From Bacteroidales bacterium (GTDB lineage Bacteria > Bacteroidota > Bacteroidia > Bacteroidales > UBA932): a stretch of 64,000 nt of DNA. This document shows positions 53,001 to 60,921 of this stretch, in pieces. How positions within the stretch are numbered: the stretch's first letter is position 1; each line of letters starts with the position of its first letter. The position numbers were made by a program, and so were the translations under genes. The notes beneath the pieces were generated by a model. That model saw only the letters and a program-made list of their open reading frames with translations, searched no databases and was not told where the DNA came from. The stretch spans positions 30,163 to 94,162 of the forward strand of contig JAFUWY010000014.1 of NCBI GenBank assembly GCA_017477245.1, given 5' to 3'.

Positions 53001-54032
53001 TCAGAAATAGAATTCGCGCCGGTAACTGTAGTTCGCCCGCATCTCGCTGAAACGGTCCGGGGCCATCCGGAACATGAAGTCGTCCGTGAAGATCGGGTAG
53101 TTGTACTGGATCACGGACGCGATCTGGCCCTGGGTCTTGTCGTGGGCGTCGATGTGCACGGCCTGGTACTCGATGATCTCCGTGGTGGGGAAGAAGTCGT
53201 ACAGGCCGGACAGGCCGAAGAAGCGGGCCACGGCGCGGATGGCCAGCGACGTGCCGATCTGCTTGCCCTGGAGGGTGTAGCCGGCGATGTGCGGCGTGGC
53301 GATATCCACGAGGTCCAGCAGGGTGCGGTTGATGTCGGGCTCGTGGCACCAGGTGTCCAGGGCCACGGGACCGAGCCGGGGGATGGCCCGGATGAGGTCC
53401 TCCTCGACGACGAGCTCGCCCTGCGCCGTGTTGATGAAGAAGGCGCCGGGCTTCATCCTGGCGAAGAAGGCCGCATCGGCCATCCCGCGGGTGCTGTCGT
53501 TGACGGGGATATGGAGTGTGACGACGTCCGCCCCGGCGAGGACCGTGTCCAGGTCGCAGAACTCGGAGGGGCCTTCCTTGGCGGCCCGCCAGGGGTCGTA
53601 GCGCAGGGTCTTGAACCCCAGCGCAAGGCCCATCTCCTCAACGCGGGAGCCGGCGGAGCCGAGCCCGATGATGCCCAGGGTGGCGCCGGACAGGGAGATG
53701 CTCTTGCGGGCGGCCGTCCCGTACAGGGCGGAGAAGACGTAGTTGGTCACGCCGCCGGCGTTGCAGCCGGAGGCGTTGCGGACGAAGATGCCGTGGTCCT
53801 TGCACCAGGCCAGGTCGATGTTATCCATGCTGACCGTGGCCGTGGCGATGATCTTGACGGAGGTTCCTTCGAGCAGGGCGGCGTCGCACCGGGTGCGGGT
53901 GCGGATGACCAGCGCGTCCGCATCCAGCAGGTCCTCCCGCGCGATGTCGGGACCTTCCTTATATATAACCTCCGCGAAGGGCTCGAAGACCCCTTCGACG
54001 AACGGGATGGCCTTGTCGATGACGAATTTCAT
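53001..54032 (-). CDS. pdxB: Erythronate-4-phosphate dehydrogenase
   Basis: 343 residues of the D-2-hydroxyacid dehydrogenase superfamily. NAD motif GIIGLGSAGS (about 120-129), the DTWCHEPD glutamate segment and the catalytic-His motif TPHIAGYTLQGK, plus a C-terminal PdxB-specific dimerisation region. It oxidises 4-phosphoerythronate in pyridoxal phosphate synthesis. Odd: the usual catalytic Arg in N-x-x-R-G-x-x-V is glutamine (Q204 in INTAQGELVVE). The ATG overlaps the DUF721 stop by 4 nt. Confidence 0.92.
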   Translation of the reverse strand: MKFVIDKAIPFVEGVFEPFAEVIYKEGPDIAREDLLDADALVIRTRTRCDAALLEGTSVKIIATATVSMDNIDLAWCKDHGIFVRNASGCNAGGVTNYVFSALYGTAARKSISLSGATLGIIGLGSAGSRVEEMGLALGFKTLRYDPWRAAKEGPSEFCDLDTVLAGADVVTLHIPVNDSTRGMADAAFFARMKPGAFFINTAQGELVVEEDLIRAIPRLGPVALDTWCHEPDINRTLLDLVDIATPHIAGYTLQGKQIGTSLAIRAVARFFGLSGLYDFFPTTEIIEYQAVHIDAHDKTQGQIASVIQYNYPIFTDDFMFRMAPDRFSEMRANYSYRREFYF

Positions 54033-54355
54033 TTGAGGATCAGTTCTTGGACGAGCCCGACGCGGGCGTCGTCGCGGGTGAACAGTTCGTCCTGGCCGAG
54101 CAGGGCGTTGATCTTGTCGACCAGCGCCTCCCGCTGGAAATACAACTGGCTGCGCACGACCGACGAGTCTACGGTGATGTAGAGCCGGCCGTCGCGGAAA
54201 TAGCGGCGCACCGTGTAGCGTCCGGCGCCCGAGGCGGCGTCCCAGGCGGCGAAGATACGCTGCGTGTTGAGGCTGGCGGTGAGGTGCTCGGACTTGAGCC
54301 AGTCACGGATGAGGTCGGAAAGCGGGGCGGCGGTCTTGCGGGCGACTCTACTCAT
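54029..54355 (-). CDS. DUF721 (DciA-like) protein
   Basis: 108 residues of the DUF721 family. The pattern ...LIRDWLKSEHL...IFAAWDAASGAGRYTVRRYFRDGRLYITVDSSVVRSQLYFQREAL matches the domain. DciA members load the replicative helicase; in Bacteroidota the gene usually follows recF, as here. It overlaps recF by 8 nt. Confidence 0.9.
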   Translation of the reverse strand: MSRVARKTAAPLSDLIRDWLKSEHLTASLNTQRIFAAWDAASGAGRYTVRRYFRDGRLYITVDSSVVRSQLYFQREALVDKINALLGQDELFTRDDARVGLVQELILK

Positions 54356-55451
54356 TGACGGGAGTGAAGACGCCTCCTGCCGTCTCGAAATAGCTGCGGT
54401 CCGAGGTGAGGGTGTCCACGATGGAGCCCGTGCGGACCTTGTTGGAGTCGGAGAGGAAGATCTGTCCGAATTCCTTGTCGGCCACCATCCGCAGGAGGTT
54501 GGCCACGCGGTTCATGTCGAGCTTGTCGAAGAGGTCGTCCAGCAGCATCATGGGCGGGTAGCCGTAGGCGGACTTCATCACCTCGTACTGCGCGAACTTG
54601 AGCGCCACGAGGAAGGACTTCTGCTGCCCCTGGGAGCCGCAGCGGCGGATCGGATAGCCGTTCATCGTGAAGATGAAGTCGTCCCGCTGGATGCCGGCGG
54701 TGGTGAACTTGAAGACCTTGTCGCGGTCGCGGCGGCTGCGCAGGGTCTCGCGCAGGTCGCCCTTCTGCAGGTCCGAACGGTATTCGATGCCGACCTGCTC
54801 CCGGCCGCCGGAGATCTCGGCGTAGTACTGCTGCACGACGGGGATCAGGCTGTCGCAGAAGGCGGTGCGCCGCGCGAAGATGGGCTCCGCCAGGGCGGCC
54901 AGCCGCTCGTCGAAGGTGCTGAGGAGGTCCTCGTCGCCGACCCCGGCCTTGAGGAGTTTGTTGCGCTGCAGCAGGAAGCGGTTGTACTGCTGCATGTCCG
55001 CCAGGTAGGGCCGCTCCATCTGGGAGAGCACGGCGTTGACGAACTTGCGGCGCTCCTCGCCCGACTCGCTCACCATGGCGATGTCGGCGGGGGATACCAT
55101 CACGATGGGCAGCACGCCGATGTGCTCGGAGATCTTGGCGTAGGGCTTGTCGTCGCGGCGGACCTTCTTCTCACCGCCGTCCGTGACCTTGATGCTGAAG
55201 CGGGCCGGGAGCCCGCCCTCCATGTCATAGGTGCCGGAGAGGGCGAAGGCGGAGGTGCCGTAGCGGAAATTGAAGCGGTCGGAGGCGGAGAAGGCGCTCT
55301 TGGTCATGGACAGGTACCAGATGGCGTCGAGCAGGTTGGTCTTGCCCTCGCCGTTGCCCCCGCTGATGCAGTTGATGTTGGGGGAGAACGAGAGCTCCTG
55401 CAGCCGGATGTTGCGGAAATCCTGGATGACTATTTTCTGGAGCGTCGGCAT
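54348..55451 (-). CDS. recF: DNA replication and repair protein RecF
   Basis: 367 residues. Walker A is GGNGEGKTN near the N-terminus, the ABC-type signature region is GSQGQQKSFLVALK, and Walker B is PPMMLLDDLFDKLD. It binds gapped DNA and loads RecA with RecO and RecR. ATG 55451 (MPTLQKIVIQDFRN) is preferred to one 15 nt upstream because it begins the conserved first strand and follows a TAACTTTG box by 12 nt. It is first in the operon with DUF721, pdxB, DUF4301 and the AI-2E family gene. Confidence 0.95.
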   Translation of the reverse strand: MPTLQKIVIQDFRNIRLQELSFSPNINCISGGNGEGKTNLLDAIWYLSMTKSAFSASDRFNFRYGTSAFALSGTYDMEGGLPARFSIKVTDGGEKKVRRDDKPYAKISEHIGVLPIVMVSPADIAMVSESGEERRKFVNAVLSQMERPYLADMQQYNRFLLQRNKLLKAGVGDEDLLSTFDERLAALAEPIFARRTAFCDSLIPVVQQYYAEISGGREQVGIEYRSDLQKGDLRETLRSRRDRDKVFKFTTAGIQRDDFIFTMNGYPIRRCGSQGQQKSFLVALKFAQYEVMKSAYGYPPMMLLDDLFDKLDMNRVANLLRMVADKEFGQIFLSDSNKVRTGSIVDTLTSDRSYFETAGGVFTPVNE

Positions 55452-55463
55452 AATGCTTTCTTG

Positions 55464-55471
55464 CAAAGTTA
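55464..55471 (-). promoter_or_regulatory. -7 box of recF
   Basis: The minus strand reads TAACTTTG, 12 nt before ATG 55451. Confidence 0.55.
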
Positions 55472-55482
55472 AAGTATTTTTT

Positions 55483-55490
55483 CTAATTTT
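55483..55490 (+). promoter_or_regulatory. -7 box of the TPR protein gene
   Basis: TAATTTTG, 37 nt before ATG 55528, with CTTG (3 of 4 matches to TTTG) 19 nt upstream. Confidence 0.5.
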
Positions 55491-55527
55491 GCGGGCTAAT
55501 TGGTTGAGAAATTAAAACAACGAAAAT

Positions 55528-56217
55528 ATGGCTCAGAAAAATCTGAAAGAAAACCTCAAGGAGCAGGAAGCAGCCCGGCAGGAGAACATCGAGCAGACCG
55601 TTTCCGCTACCGAGCAGTTCTACAACGAGAACAAGAAACTGATCTGGGGTATCGTGGCCGCCATCCTCGTGATCGGCCTCGGGATCCTCGCTTACCACAA
55701 GTTCGTCTATCAGCCCAAATGCGTCGAGGCGATGCAGCAGGCCTATCCGGCCGAGATGAGTTTCCAGGGCGGCGAGTATGAGCTCGCGCTCAACGGCGAC
55801 GGCAACAACATGGGCTTCGCCGACATCATCTCCGAGTACGGTGCCAAGGCCGGCAAGGCCGTGTACCTCTACGCCGGTATCTGCGAGCTCCAGCTCGGCA
55901 ACTACGAGGCTGCCCTGGGCTACCTGAAGAAGTACAGCGGCAAGGAGCCCATCCTGGCCGCCCGTGCCCTGGCCTGCGAGGGTGACGCCTATGTGGGACT
56001 GGGCGACTATGCCGCCGCCGTGCGCAGCTACAAGGCTGCCGCCCAGCGCGCCGACAACGTCTTCGCCGCCGCCTACCTGCTCAAGGAAGGCTCCGCCCAC
56101 GAGGCCCTCGGCCAGAAGGCGGAGGCCCTTGCCTGCTACAAGACCATCGAGGAGGACTATCCGCAGTCCCTCGAGGCTTATGAGATCGCCAAGAACATCG
56201 CCAGAGTCGCCGAATAA
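55528..56217 (+). CDS. Membrane-anchored tetratricopeptide repeat protein
   Basis: 229 residues. The N-terminus is charged, one helix spans about 38-57 (LIWGIVAAILVIGLGILAYH), and the rest forms TPR-type helices (AGICELQLGNYEAALGYLKKY, ACEGDAYVGLGDYAAAVRSYKAA, EGSAHEALGQKAEALACYKTI). This is the layout of Bacteroidota YfgM-like proteins that scaffold complexes in the periplasm. It is divergent from recF, and yebC starts 2 nt after its stop. Confidence 0.88.
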   Translation: MAQKNLKENLKEQEAARQENIEQTVSATEQFYNENKKLIWGIVAAILVIGLGILAYHKFVYQPKCVEAMQQAYPAEMSFQGGEYELALNGDGNNMGFADIISEYGAKAGKAVYLYAGICELQLGNYEAALGYLKKYSGKEPILAARALACEGDAYVGLGDYAAAVRSYKAAAQRADNVFAAAYLLKEGSAHEALGQKAEALACYKTIEEDYPQSLEAYEIAKNIARVAE

Positions 56218-56219
56218 CC

Positions 56220-56972
56220 ATGGGAAGAGCATTTGAATTCCGCAAGGAGCGCAAACTGAAGCGCTGGGGCCACATGGCCCGTACGTTTACCAAGCTGGGC
56301 AAGGAGATCACGATCGCCGTCAAGCAGGGCGGTCCCGACGTGACCGGCAACCCGCGCCTCCGCGCCCTCATGGCCGAGGCCCGCAGCGAGCAGATGCCCA
56401 AGGAGAACATCGAGCGCGCCATCAAGAAGGCGACCGAGAGCAAGCAGGGCGACTTCAAGGAGATCATTTACGAAGGTTTCGGCCCGCACGGCATCGCCTA
56501 CCTGGTGGAGGCCGCCACGGACAACAATACCCGCACGGTCGCCAACGTCCGCAGCTACTTCAACAAGTGCGGCGGCTCGCTCGGCACCACCGGTTCCGTG
56601 AGCTTCATGTTCGACCGCAAGTGCACCTTCCGCGTCAAGGAGAAGGAGGGCGTCGACCTCGAGGAACTCGAGCTCGAGCTCATCGACTACGGCGTGGAGG
56701 AGCTCTTCCGCCAGGAAGAGGAGGACAAGGACGGCAACGTGACCCCCGTCATCGTAATGTACGGTGAGTACAGCGCCTACGGCCAGATCCAGAAGTACAT
56801 CGAGGAGAACGGCTACGAGCTGATCTCCGGTGGTTTCGAGCAGATCCCCAACGTCGACCTCAAGGAGGTGACCGAGGAGCAGCGCGCCACCCTGGACAAG
56901 CTGACGGGCATGCTGGAGGATGACGAGGACGTTACCAACGTCTACACGACGATGAAGCCGGCCGAGGAGTAG
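56220..56972 (+). CDS. yebC: YebC/PmpR family protein
   Basis: 250 residues. Family marks are the N-terminal MGRAFEFRK...KRWGHMARTFTKLGKEI, NPRLRALMAEARSEQMPKENIERAI and EGFGPHGIAYLVEAATDN. It belongs to the YebC/TACO1 group, DNA-binding regulators or translation-assist factors for proline stretches. It is probably cotranscribed with the TPR gene; a terminator follows. Confidence 0.95.
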   Translation: MGRAFEFRKERKLKRWGHMARTFTKLGKEITIAVKQGGPDVTGNPRLRALMAEARSEQMPKENIERAIKKATESKQGDFKEIIYEGFGPHGIAYLVEAATDNNTRTVANVRSYFNKCGGSLGTTGSVSFMFDRKCTFRVKEKEGVDLEELELELIDYGVEELFRQEEEDKDGNVTPVIVMYGEYSAYGQIQKYIEENGYELISGGFEQIPNVDLKEVTEEQRATLDKLTGMLEDDEDVTNVYTTMKPAEE

Positions 56973-57009
56973 TCCGGCCCGTTCGTCGAAGAAAACAGCC
57001 CGTTCGTCG

Positions 57010-57040
57010 AAAAACCGGTCCGTCTTCGGGCCGGTTTTCG
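57010..57040 (+). terminator. Terminator of yebC
   Basis: AAAACCGGTCCG / CGGGCCGGTTTT stem with one wobble and loop TCTT. It is preceded by a duplicated CCCGTTCGTCGAA. Confidence 0.8.
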
Positions 57041-57048
57041 TATGTTTG
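57041..57048 (+). promoter_or_regulatory. -7 box of a possible short transcript
   Basis: TATGTTTG. A hairpin with a T-rich tail (57090-57123) follows about 40 nt later, and no gene lies between. Confidence 0.35.
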
Positions 57049-57089
57049 CAGCCGTAAGACAATTTATTAACAACAAGCTCCGGATTTTG

Positions 57090-57123
57090 GCGGATTACCC
57101 GTGAGGGTAGTCCGCTTTGTTTT
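57090..57123 (+). terminator. Terminator-like hairpin before the RsbW-like gene
   Basis: GCGGATTACCC / GGGTAGTCCGC (one wobble), loop GTGA, then TTTGTTTTT. It could end a transcript of about 70 nt from the box at 57041. Confidence 0.5.
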
Positions 57124-57138
57124 TCGGCGGATAATGCC

Positions 57139-57146
57139 TATCTTTA
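57139..57146 (+). promoter_or_regulatory. -7-like box of the RsbW-like/ABC operon
   Basis: TATCTTTA (one mismatch to TAnnTTTG), 4 nt before ATG 57151. Confidence 0.45.
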
Positions 57147-57150
57147 AGGG

Positions 57151-57558
57151 ATGAAACGAACGCTCGTCCTGCATAACGATGTCCGGGAGGTCCCGGAGCT
57201 GACCGCTTGGGTGGATTCCATCGCCGAAGCGGGCTCCCTGCTGCCGGGGCTGGTCATGAGCCTGAACCTGGCGCTGGAAGAGGCCGTGACCAATGTCATG
57301 CTGTACGCCTATCCGGACGGGCAGGAGGGGCTCGTGGAGGTCGCGGCCGTACTGGAACCCGGCAAACTGACCTTCGTCGTCACGGATTCCGGGATCCCGT
57401 TCGATCCCACGGCCGCGCCGGAGGCCGACACGACGCTCGGCGTCGAGGAGCGGCCGATCGGCGGCCTGGGGATCTTCCTGGTCCGCACGATCATGGACAT
57501 CGTCACCTACGAACGCCGGGACGGCAAGAATATCCTGACCCTGCAGAAATATGTCTAG
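57151..57558 (+). CDS. RsbW/SpoIIAB-type serine kinase ATPase
   Basis: 135 residues, a single GHKL (HATPase_c_2) domain. N-box SLNLALEEAVTNVM (E43, E44, N48), G1 box DSGIPFD (D79) and G2 box GGLGIFL (104-110) are intact, so ATP binding is likely. Such proteins are anti-sigma factors or kinases of anti-anti-sigma proteins in partner-switching systems. No sigma factor, STAS protein or PP2C phosphatase is next to it. Instead it overlaps by 8 nt an ABC transporter gene, an unusual association. Confidence 0.92.
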   Translation: MKRTLVLHNDVREVPELTAWVDSIAEAGSLLPGLVMSLNLALEEAVTNVMLYAYPDGQEGLVEVAAVLEPGKLTFVVTDSGIPFDPTAAPEADTTLGVEERPIGGLGIFLVRTIMDIVTYERRDGKNILTLQKYV

Positions 57559-59005
57559 AAACATACTTCGTATCCTTTTGTTCCTGATGCTGCTCCTGCC
57601 CGCCGCAGGCTGCGTCCGCCATGTGGAAGTCCATTCCGCGGAGGATCTCTCCGGAGCTCGGATCGGCGTGCTGACCTCGATGGGGCACCACGAGCAGCTG
57701 CAGGCGGCTTTCCCCGGGGCGGAGTTCCTGCACTACGAGGAGCTCCCCTCCCTGTGCCTGGCCCTGCGCAACGGCAAGATCGACGCCCTGGTGTGCCGGG
57801 AGCCCGGCCTGGCGGAGCTGCTGCGGAGCAATCCTTCCCTGACCGAACTGCCCTTCGCTGAGGTCCGGGATTCCGTGGCCGTGGCCTTCCAGCTGTCCGA
57901 AACGGAGATGGCGGGCCGCTTCAACGCCTTCCTCCGGCAGATCCGCGAGGACGGTACGCTGGCCGGGATGGAGGCCAACTGGTTCGCCCCCGACGCGCCG
58001 CGGACGTTCTATCACAGCCACGTCCGGGAGGGGGTGCCTTTCCGCGTGGGGATCGAGGTCGGCCAGTCCGGGCTGACCGTGATGGAAGACGGGGAGGAGA
58101 CCGGCTTCGAGCCGGAGCTCATGCGCCGGTTCGCGGACCACATGGGCGTGCCCGTCCGCTTCGTCGAGATGACGGGGACGGGGATGATCCCTGCGCTGGT
58201 GTCCGGCCGCGTGGATGCGCTCGTGGACGCCATCGCGCCCACGCCGGAGCGCAGCCGCAGCGTGCTGTTCTCGGATCCCTATTACCGGGGCCGGCTCCAC
58301 CTGGTGGCCCGCGTGCCGGAGTCCGAGGCGGTGCGCCAGCACAGGACGCTGGGGAGCGCCATCCGTGAGAACCTGTTTGAAGAAGGCCGCTACCTGCTGA
58401 TCCTGCGGGGTTTGTGGTACACGCTCCTCATCATGCTCTGCTCCCAGTTCCTGGGCAGCATCCTTGGGGCCGGGCTGTGCTGGATGCTCCTGTACGGACC
58501 GCCGGCGCTCCGGAAGTTCGCCCACGGCTACTGCGACTTCATCGAGGGGATCCCGATCGTGGTCCTGCTGCTGTTCATGTTCTATGTGGTCTTCGCTTCG
58601 ACGCCCGTGGCGGCGGTGATCGTGGCCATCATCGCATATTCCCTGCATTTCGCGGCGGGTGCCTGCGAGAGTTTCCACAACGGCCTCGAGAGCGTGCCGC
58701 GCTCGCAGTACGAAGCGGGCGCCGCCCTCGGGTTCCGGGAGTGGGAGACCCTCCGCTACGTGGTCCTGCCCCAGGCGGCCCGCCAGATCCTGGTGCTCTT
58801 CAAGGGCAAGGCCGTCGCCCTGATCGAGAATACTTCCATCGTCGGTTTCATCGCCATCCAGGACCTGACCAAGGTAACCGACATCATCCGCACCCAGACC
58901 TACAACTCGCTGATCCCGCTGGTGGTCGTCGGCCTGCTCTACTTCCTGCTGGCCAAGCTGATCGGCTGGGTCGTGGACCGCTTGGGGGACCATCTGCTGA
59001 AATAA
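57551..59005 (+). CDS. Polar amino acid-type ABC transporter: binding domain fused to permease
   Basis: 484 residues with lipoprotein-type signal (LLPAAGC, C21). Residues about 26-145 look like the second lobe of a family-3 binding protein (SAEDLSGARIGVLTSM ... GKIDALVCREP ... GTLAGMEANWF). Residues about 163-255 look like the first lobe (FRVGIEVG ... GFEPELMRRFADHMGVPVRF ... PERSRSVLFSDPYYRG). The permease follows (about 280-480), with the EAA loop EAGAALGFREWETLRYVVLP. The lobe order is inverted relative to normal proteins. It overlaps the RsbW-like gene by 8 nt and is followed after 2 nt by its ATPase gene. Confidence 0.9.
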   Translation: MSRNILRILLFLMLLLPAAGCVRHVEVHSAEDLSGARIGVLTSMGHHEQLQAAFPGAEFLHYEELPSLCLALRNGKIDALVCREPGLAELLRSNPSLTELPFAEVRDSVAVAFQLSETEMAGRFNAFLRQIREDGTLAGMEANWFAPDAPRTFYHSHVREGVPFRVGIEVGQSGLTVMEDGEETGFEPELMRRFADHMGVPVRFVEMTGTGMIPALVSGRVDALVDAIAPTPERSRSVLFSDPYYRGRLHLVARVPESEAVRQHRTLGSAIRENLFEEGRYLLILRGLWYTLLIMLCSQFLGSILGAGLCWMLLYGPPALRKFAHGYCDFIEGIPIVVLLLFMFYVVFASTPVAAVIVAIIAYSLHFAAGACESFHNGLESVPRSQYEAGAALGFREWETLRYVVLPQAARQILVLFKGKAVALIENTSIVGFIAIQDLTKVTDIIRTQTYNSLIPLVVVGLLYFLLAKLIGWVVDRLGDHLLK

Positions 59006-59007
59006 CC

Positions 59008-60099
59008 ATGACAAAGACGCTGCTCAAAATAGAATCCCTGTACAAGCAGTTCGGCGCCGTCCACGGGCTGAACGGTGTCGACTGCGAGATCCGCCAAGGC
59101 GAGATCGTCTCCGTGATCGGTCCTTCCGGATGCGGCAAGAGCACGTTCCTGCGCTGCCTGAACGGCCTCGAACGGCCGGACTCCGGCCGGGTCCTCTTCC
59201 ACGGCGAGGACATCTTCTCGCCCGGGGCCGACCTGCCCGCCATCCGGAGCAAGGTCGGGATGGTCTTCCAGGAACTCAACGTCTTCCCGCACCTGAACGT
59301 GCTGGAGAACGTGACGCTCGGGCCGCTCAAGATCCTGCGGATGCCTGCGGAGGAGGCGGAGCACAAAGCCGTCCGGCTGCTCCGGATGGTGGGTCTGGGC
59401 GAGAAACTGCATGCCCGGATCGACTCGCTGTCCGGCGGCCAGAAGCAGCGTGTGGAGATCGCCCGCTGCCTGGCGATGGATCCGGAGGTCATCCTCTTCG
59501 ACGAAGCGACTTCCGCCCTGGACCCGACCATGAAGTCCGAGGTGCTCAGCGTGATCCGCGAGCTGGCCAAGCAGGGCCGGACGATGGTCATCGTGACCCA
59601 CGAGCTGAAGTTCGCGCGCGATATCAGCACGCGCGTCCTGTTCATGGACCACGGCGTGATCGTCGAGGAAGGGGCGCCCGAGCAGATCTTCGACCACCCC
59701 TCCCATACCCTCACGCAGGTCTTCGTCAACAACCTGCGCAGCCTGGTGTTCAACATCGACACCCCGCACTATGACCTCTACAAGCTCAATGCGGAGATCG
59801 AGTGGTTCTGCCAGCGCAATTCCCTGGGCCGGCGCTATGTCTCGCTGGAGCTGATCGTGGAGGAGATGCTCACCAAGATGATGCCCTTCACGGGGCCGAT
59901 CCACATCTGCATCCACTGCAAGGAGATGTCCCGGGACGTCTCGATCGAGATGGAACAGGAGCGCTTCACGGGCCAGATCGTGGGACGCGAGGGCACGGAC
60001 GAGATCTCGCTGATGCTCCTGCAGGGCCTCTGTCCGTCCATTACCGAGGAGCAGCGCGGTTCTACGCGCGTGGTCCGGCTGGAGACCCGGTCGGAGTAA
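59008..60099 (+). CDS. Amino acid ABC transporter ATPase with HATPase-like C-terminal tail
   Basis: 363 residues. Residues 1-244 are a standard polar-amino-acid ATPase: Walker A GPSGCGKST (38-46), Q-loop VFQELNVFP, signature LSGGQ (141-145), Walker B VILFDE (161-166), H198. Residues 245-363 are an extra domain. Its SLELIVEEMLTKMM matches SLNLALEEAVTNVM of the RsbW-like ATPase encoded first in the operon. The Mg-binding Asn is replaced by Lys, and the G1 and G2 boxes are missing, so the tail is probably a non-catalytic regulatory domain. A terminator follows. Confidence 0.92.
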   Translation: MTKTLLKIESLYKQFGAVHGLNGVDCEIRQGEIVSVIGPSGCGKSTFLRCLNGLERPDSGRVLFHGEDIFSPGADLPAIRSKVGMVFQELNVFPHLNVLENVTLGPLKILRMPAEEAEHKAVRLLRMVGLGEKLHARIDSLSGGQKQRVEIARCLAMDPEVILFDEATSALDPTMKSEVLSVIRELAKQGRTMVIVTHELKFARDISTRVLFMDHGVIVEEGAPEQIFDHPSHTLTQVFVNNLRSLVFNIDTPHYDLYKLNAEIEWFCQRNSLGRRYVSLELIVEEMLTKMMPFTGPIHICIHCKEMSRDVSIEMEQERFTGQIVGREGTDEISLMLLQGLCPSITEEQRGSTRVVRLETRSE

Positions 60100-60102
60100 A
60101 AG

Positions 60103-60135
60103 AAAGCGGGGATCCTGTCACAGGGTCCCCGCTTT
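60103..60135. terminator. Bidirectional terminator between ABC ATPase and head-GIN genes
   Basis: AAAGCGGGGATCCTG / CAGGGTCCCCGCTTT, 14 of 15 pairs, in a convergent gap. Confidence 0.88.
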
Positions 60136-60154
60136 CCGCATAGAATATTGTTTA

Positions 60155-60907
60155 TCAGTCGTTTTTGGGTGTCTTGATCTTGCCGATGCCCCGGACTTTG
60201 CTGCTGTGCTCGCCGGCGCGGAGTTCGACTGCGTTGATGCTGCCGGCGCCGCTGATCTGCAGGTCCGCCCTGTCGGCATTGCCGGACACGACGGCGTTGC
60301 CGGCGCCGTTGATCTCGACGGAGAGCCGCTTGCAGGCGATGCCGCTGACGTCTACGTCGCCGGCACCGTTGACGATGATGGAGGCGTCGCCGGTCTGCAG
60401 GCCGTCGATCTCGATGTCGCCGGCACCGTTGACGGTGAGCGCGAAGTCGCCGGCCGAGATGCCCTTGGGGGCGTCGAAGTCCACGGCGCCGTTGAAGGTC
60501 ACTTCCTTCAACGCGTTGGTGGAGAGACGGATGTTGATGTTCTTGACATTGCGGAAATTGGCTCCGTCGCTCTTGATGAGCAGCCGGCTGCCTTCGTTGA
60601 GGACCTGGATGTGCGGCAAGATATTGTCCGGCGCGGTGATGGAGAGGGCGAAATCGCCGGGCGTATAGGTCATATTGCAGGGAATGCTGCACTGGATGGC
60701 GTCGTAGGTGCCGGTCTCCCGGGACTCAGTGGCCAGATTTTCGCTGGCGATGACGGTCTTGCCGTCCTCGTCCACGACGATGGTTTTACCGTTTTCCCTC
60801 AATCCGTCCTTCAGGCTTTCCATCAGGTCGTCGCTGACGCGGATGAAACGGCAGGAGGGGAGTAGGAGCAGCGTGGCTGCTGCAAGCAGGGTGAGTATCT
60901 TTTTCAT
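60155..60907 (-). CDS. Head-GIN domain lipoprotein (DUF2807)
   Basis: 250 residues with lipobox LPSC (C19). From about 65 onward it is a right-handed beta-helix-like DUF2807 domain with repeated INGAGD / VNGAGD / ISGAGS motifs. Function unknown; the family is envelope-located in Bacteroidota. ATG 60907 begins the signal. It lies 14 nt after the GntR gene and ends the four-gene ABC operon. Confidence 0.92.
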   Translation of the reverse strand: MKKILTLLAAATLLLLPSCRFIRVSDDLMESLKDGLRENGKTIVVDEDGKTVIASENLATESRETGTYDAIQCSIPCNMTYTPGDFALSITAPDNILPHIQVLNEGSRLLIKSDGANFRNVKNINIRLSTNALKEVTFNGAVDFDAPKGISAGDFALTVNGAGDIEIDGLQTGDASIIVNGAGDVDVSGIACKRLSVEINGAGNAVVSGNADRADLQISGAGSINAVELRAGEHSSKVRGIGKIKTPKND

Positions 60908-60921
60908 GGTCGGATGCTTTG

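Noticed and set aside
50376-54182. A 1268-codon open frame on the plus strand
   Set aside because: It runs antisense through the AI-2E, DUF4301 and pdxB genes. Its product is low-complexity (D/E/G/H/V-rich) with no domain, as expected from the antisense frame of high-GC genes.
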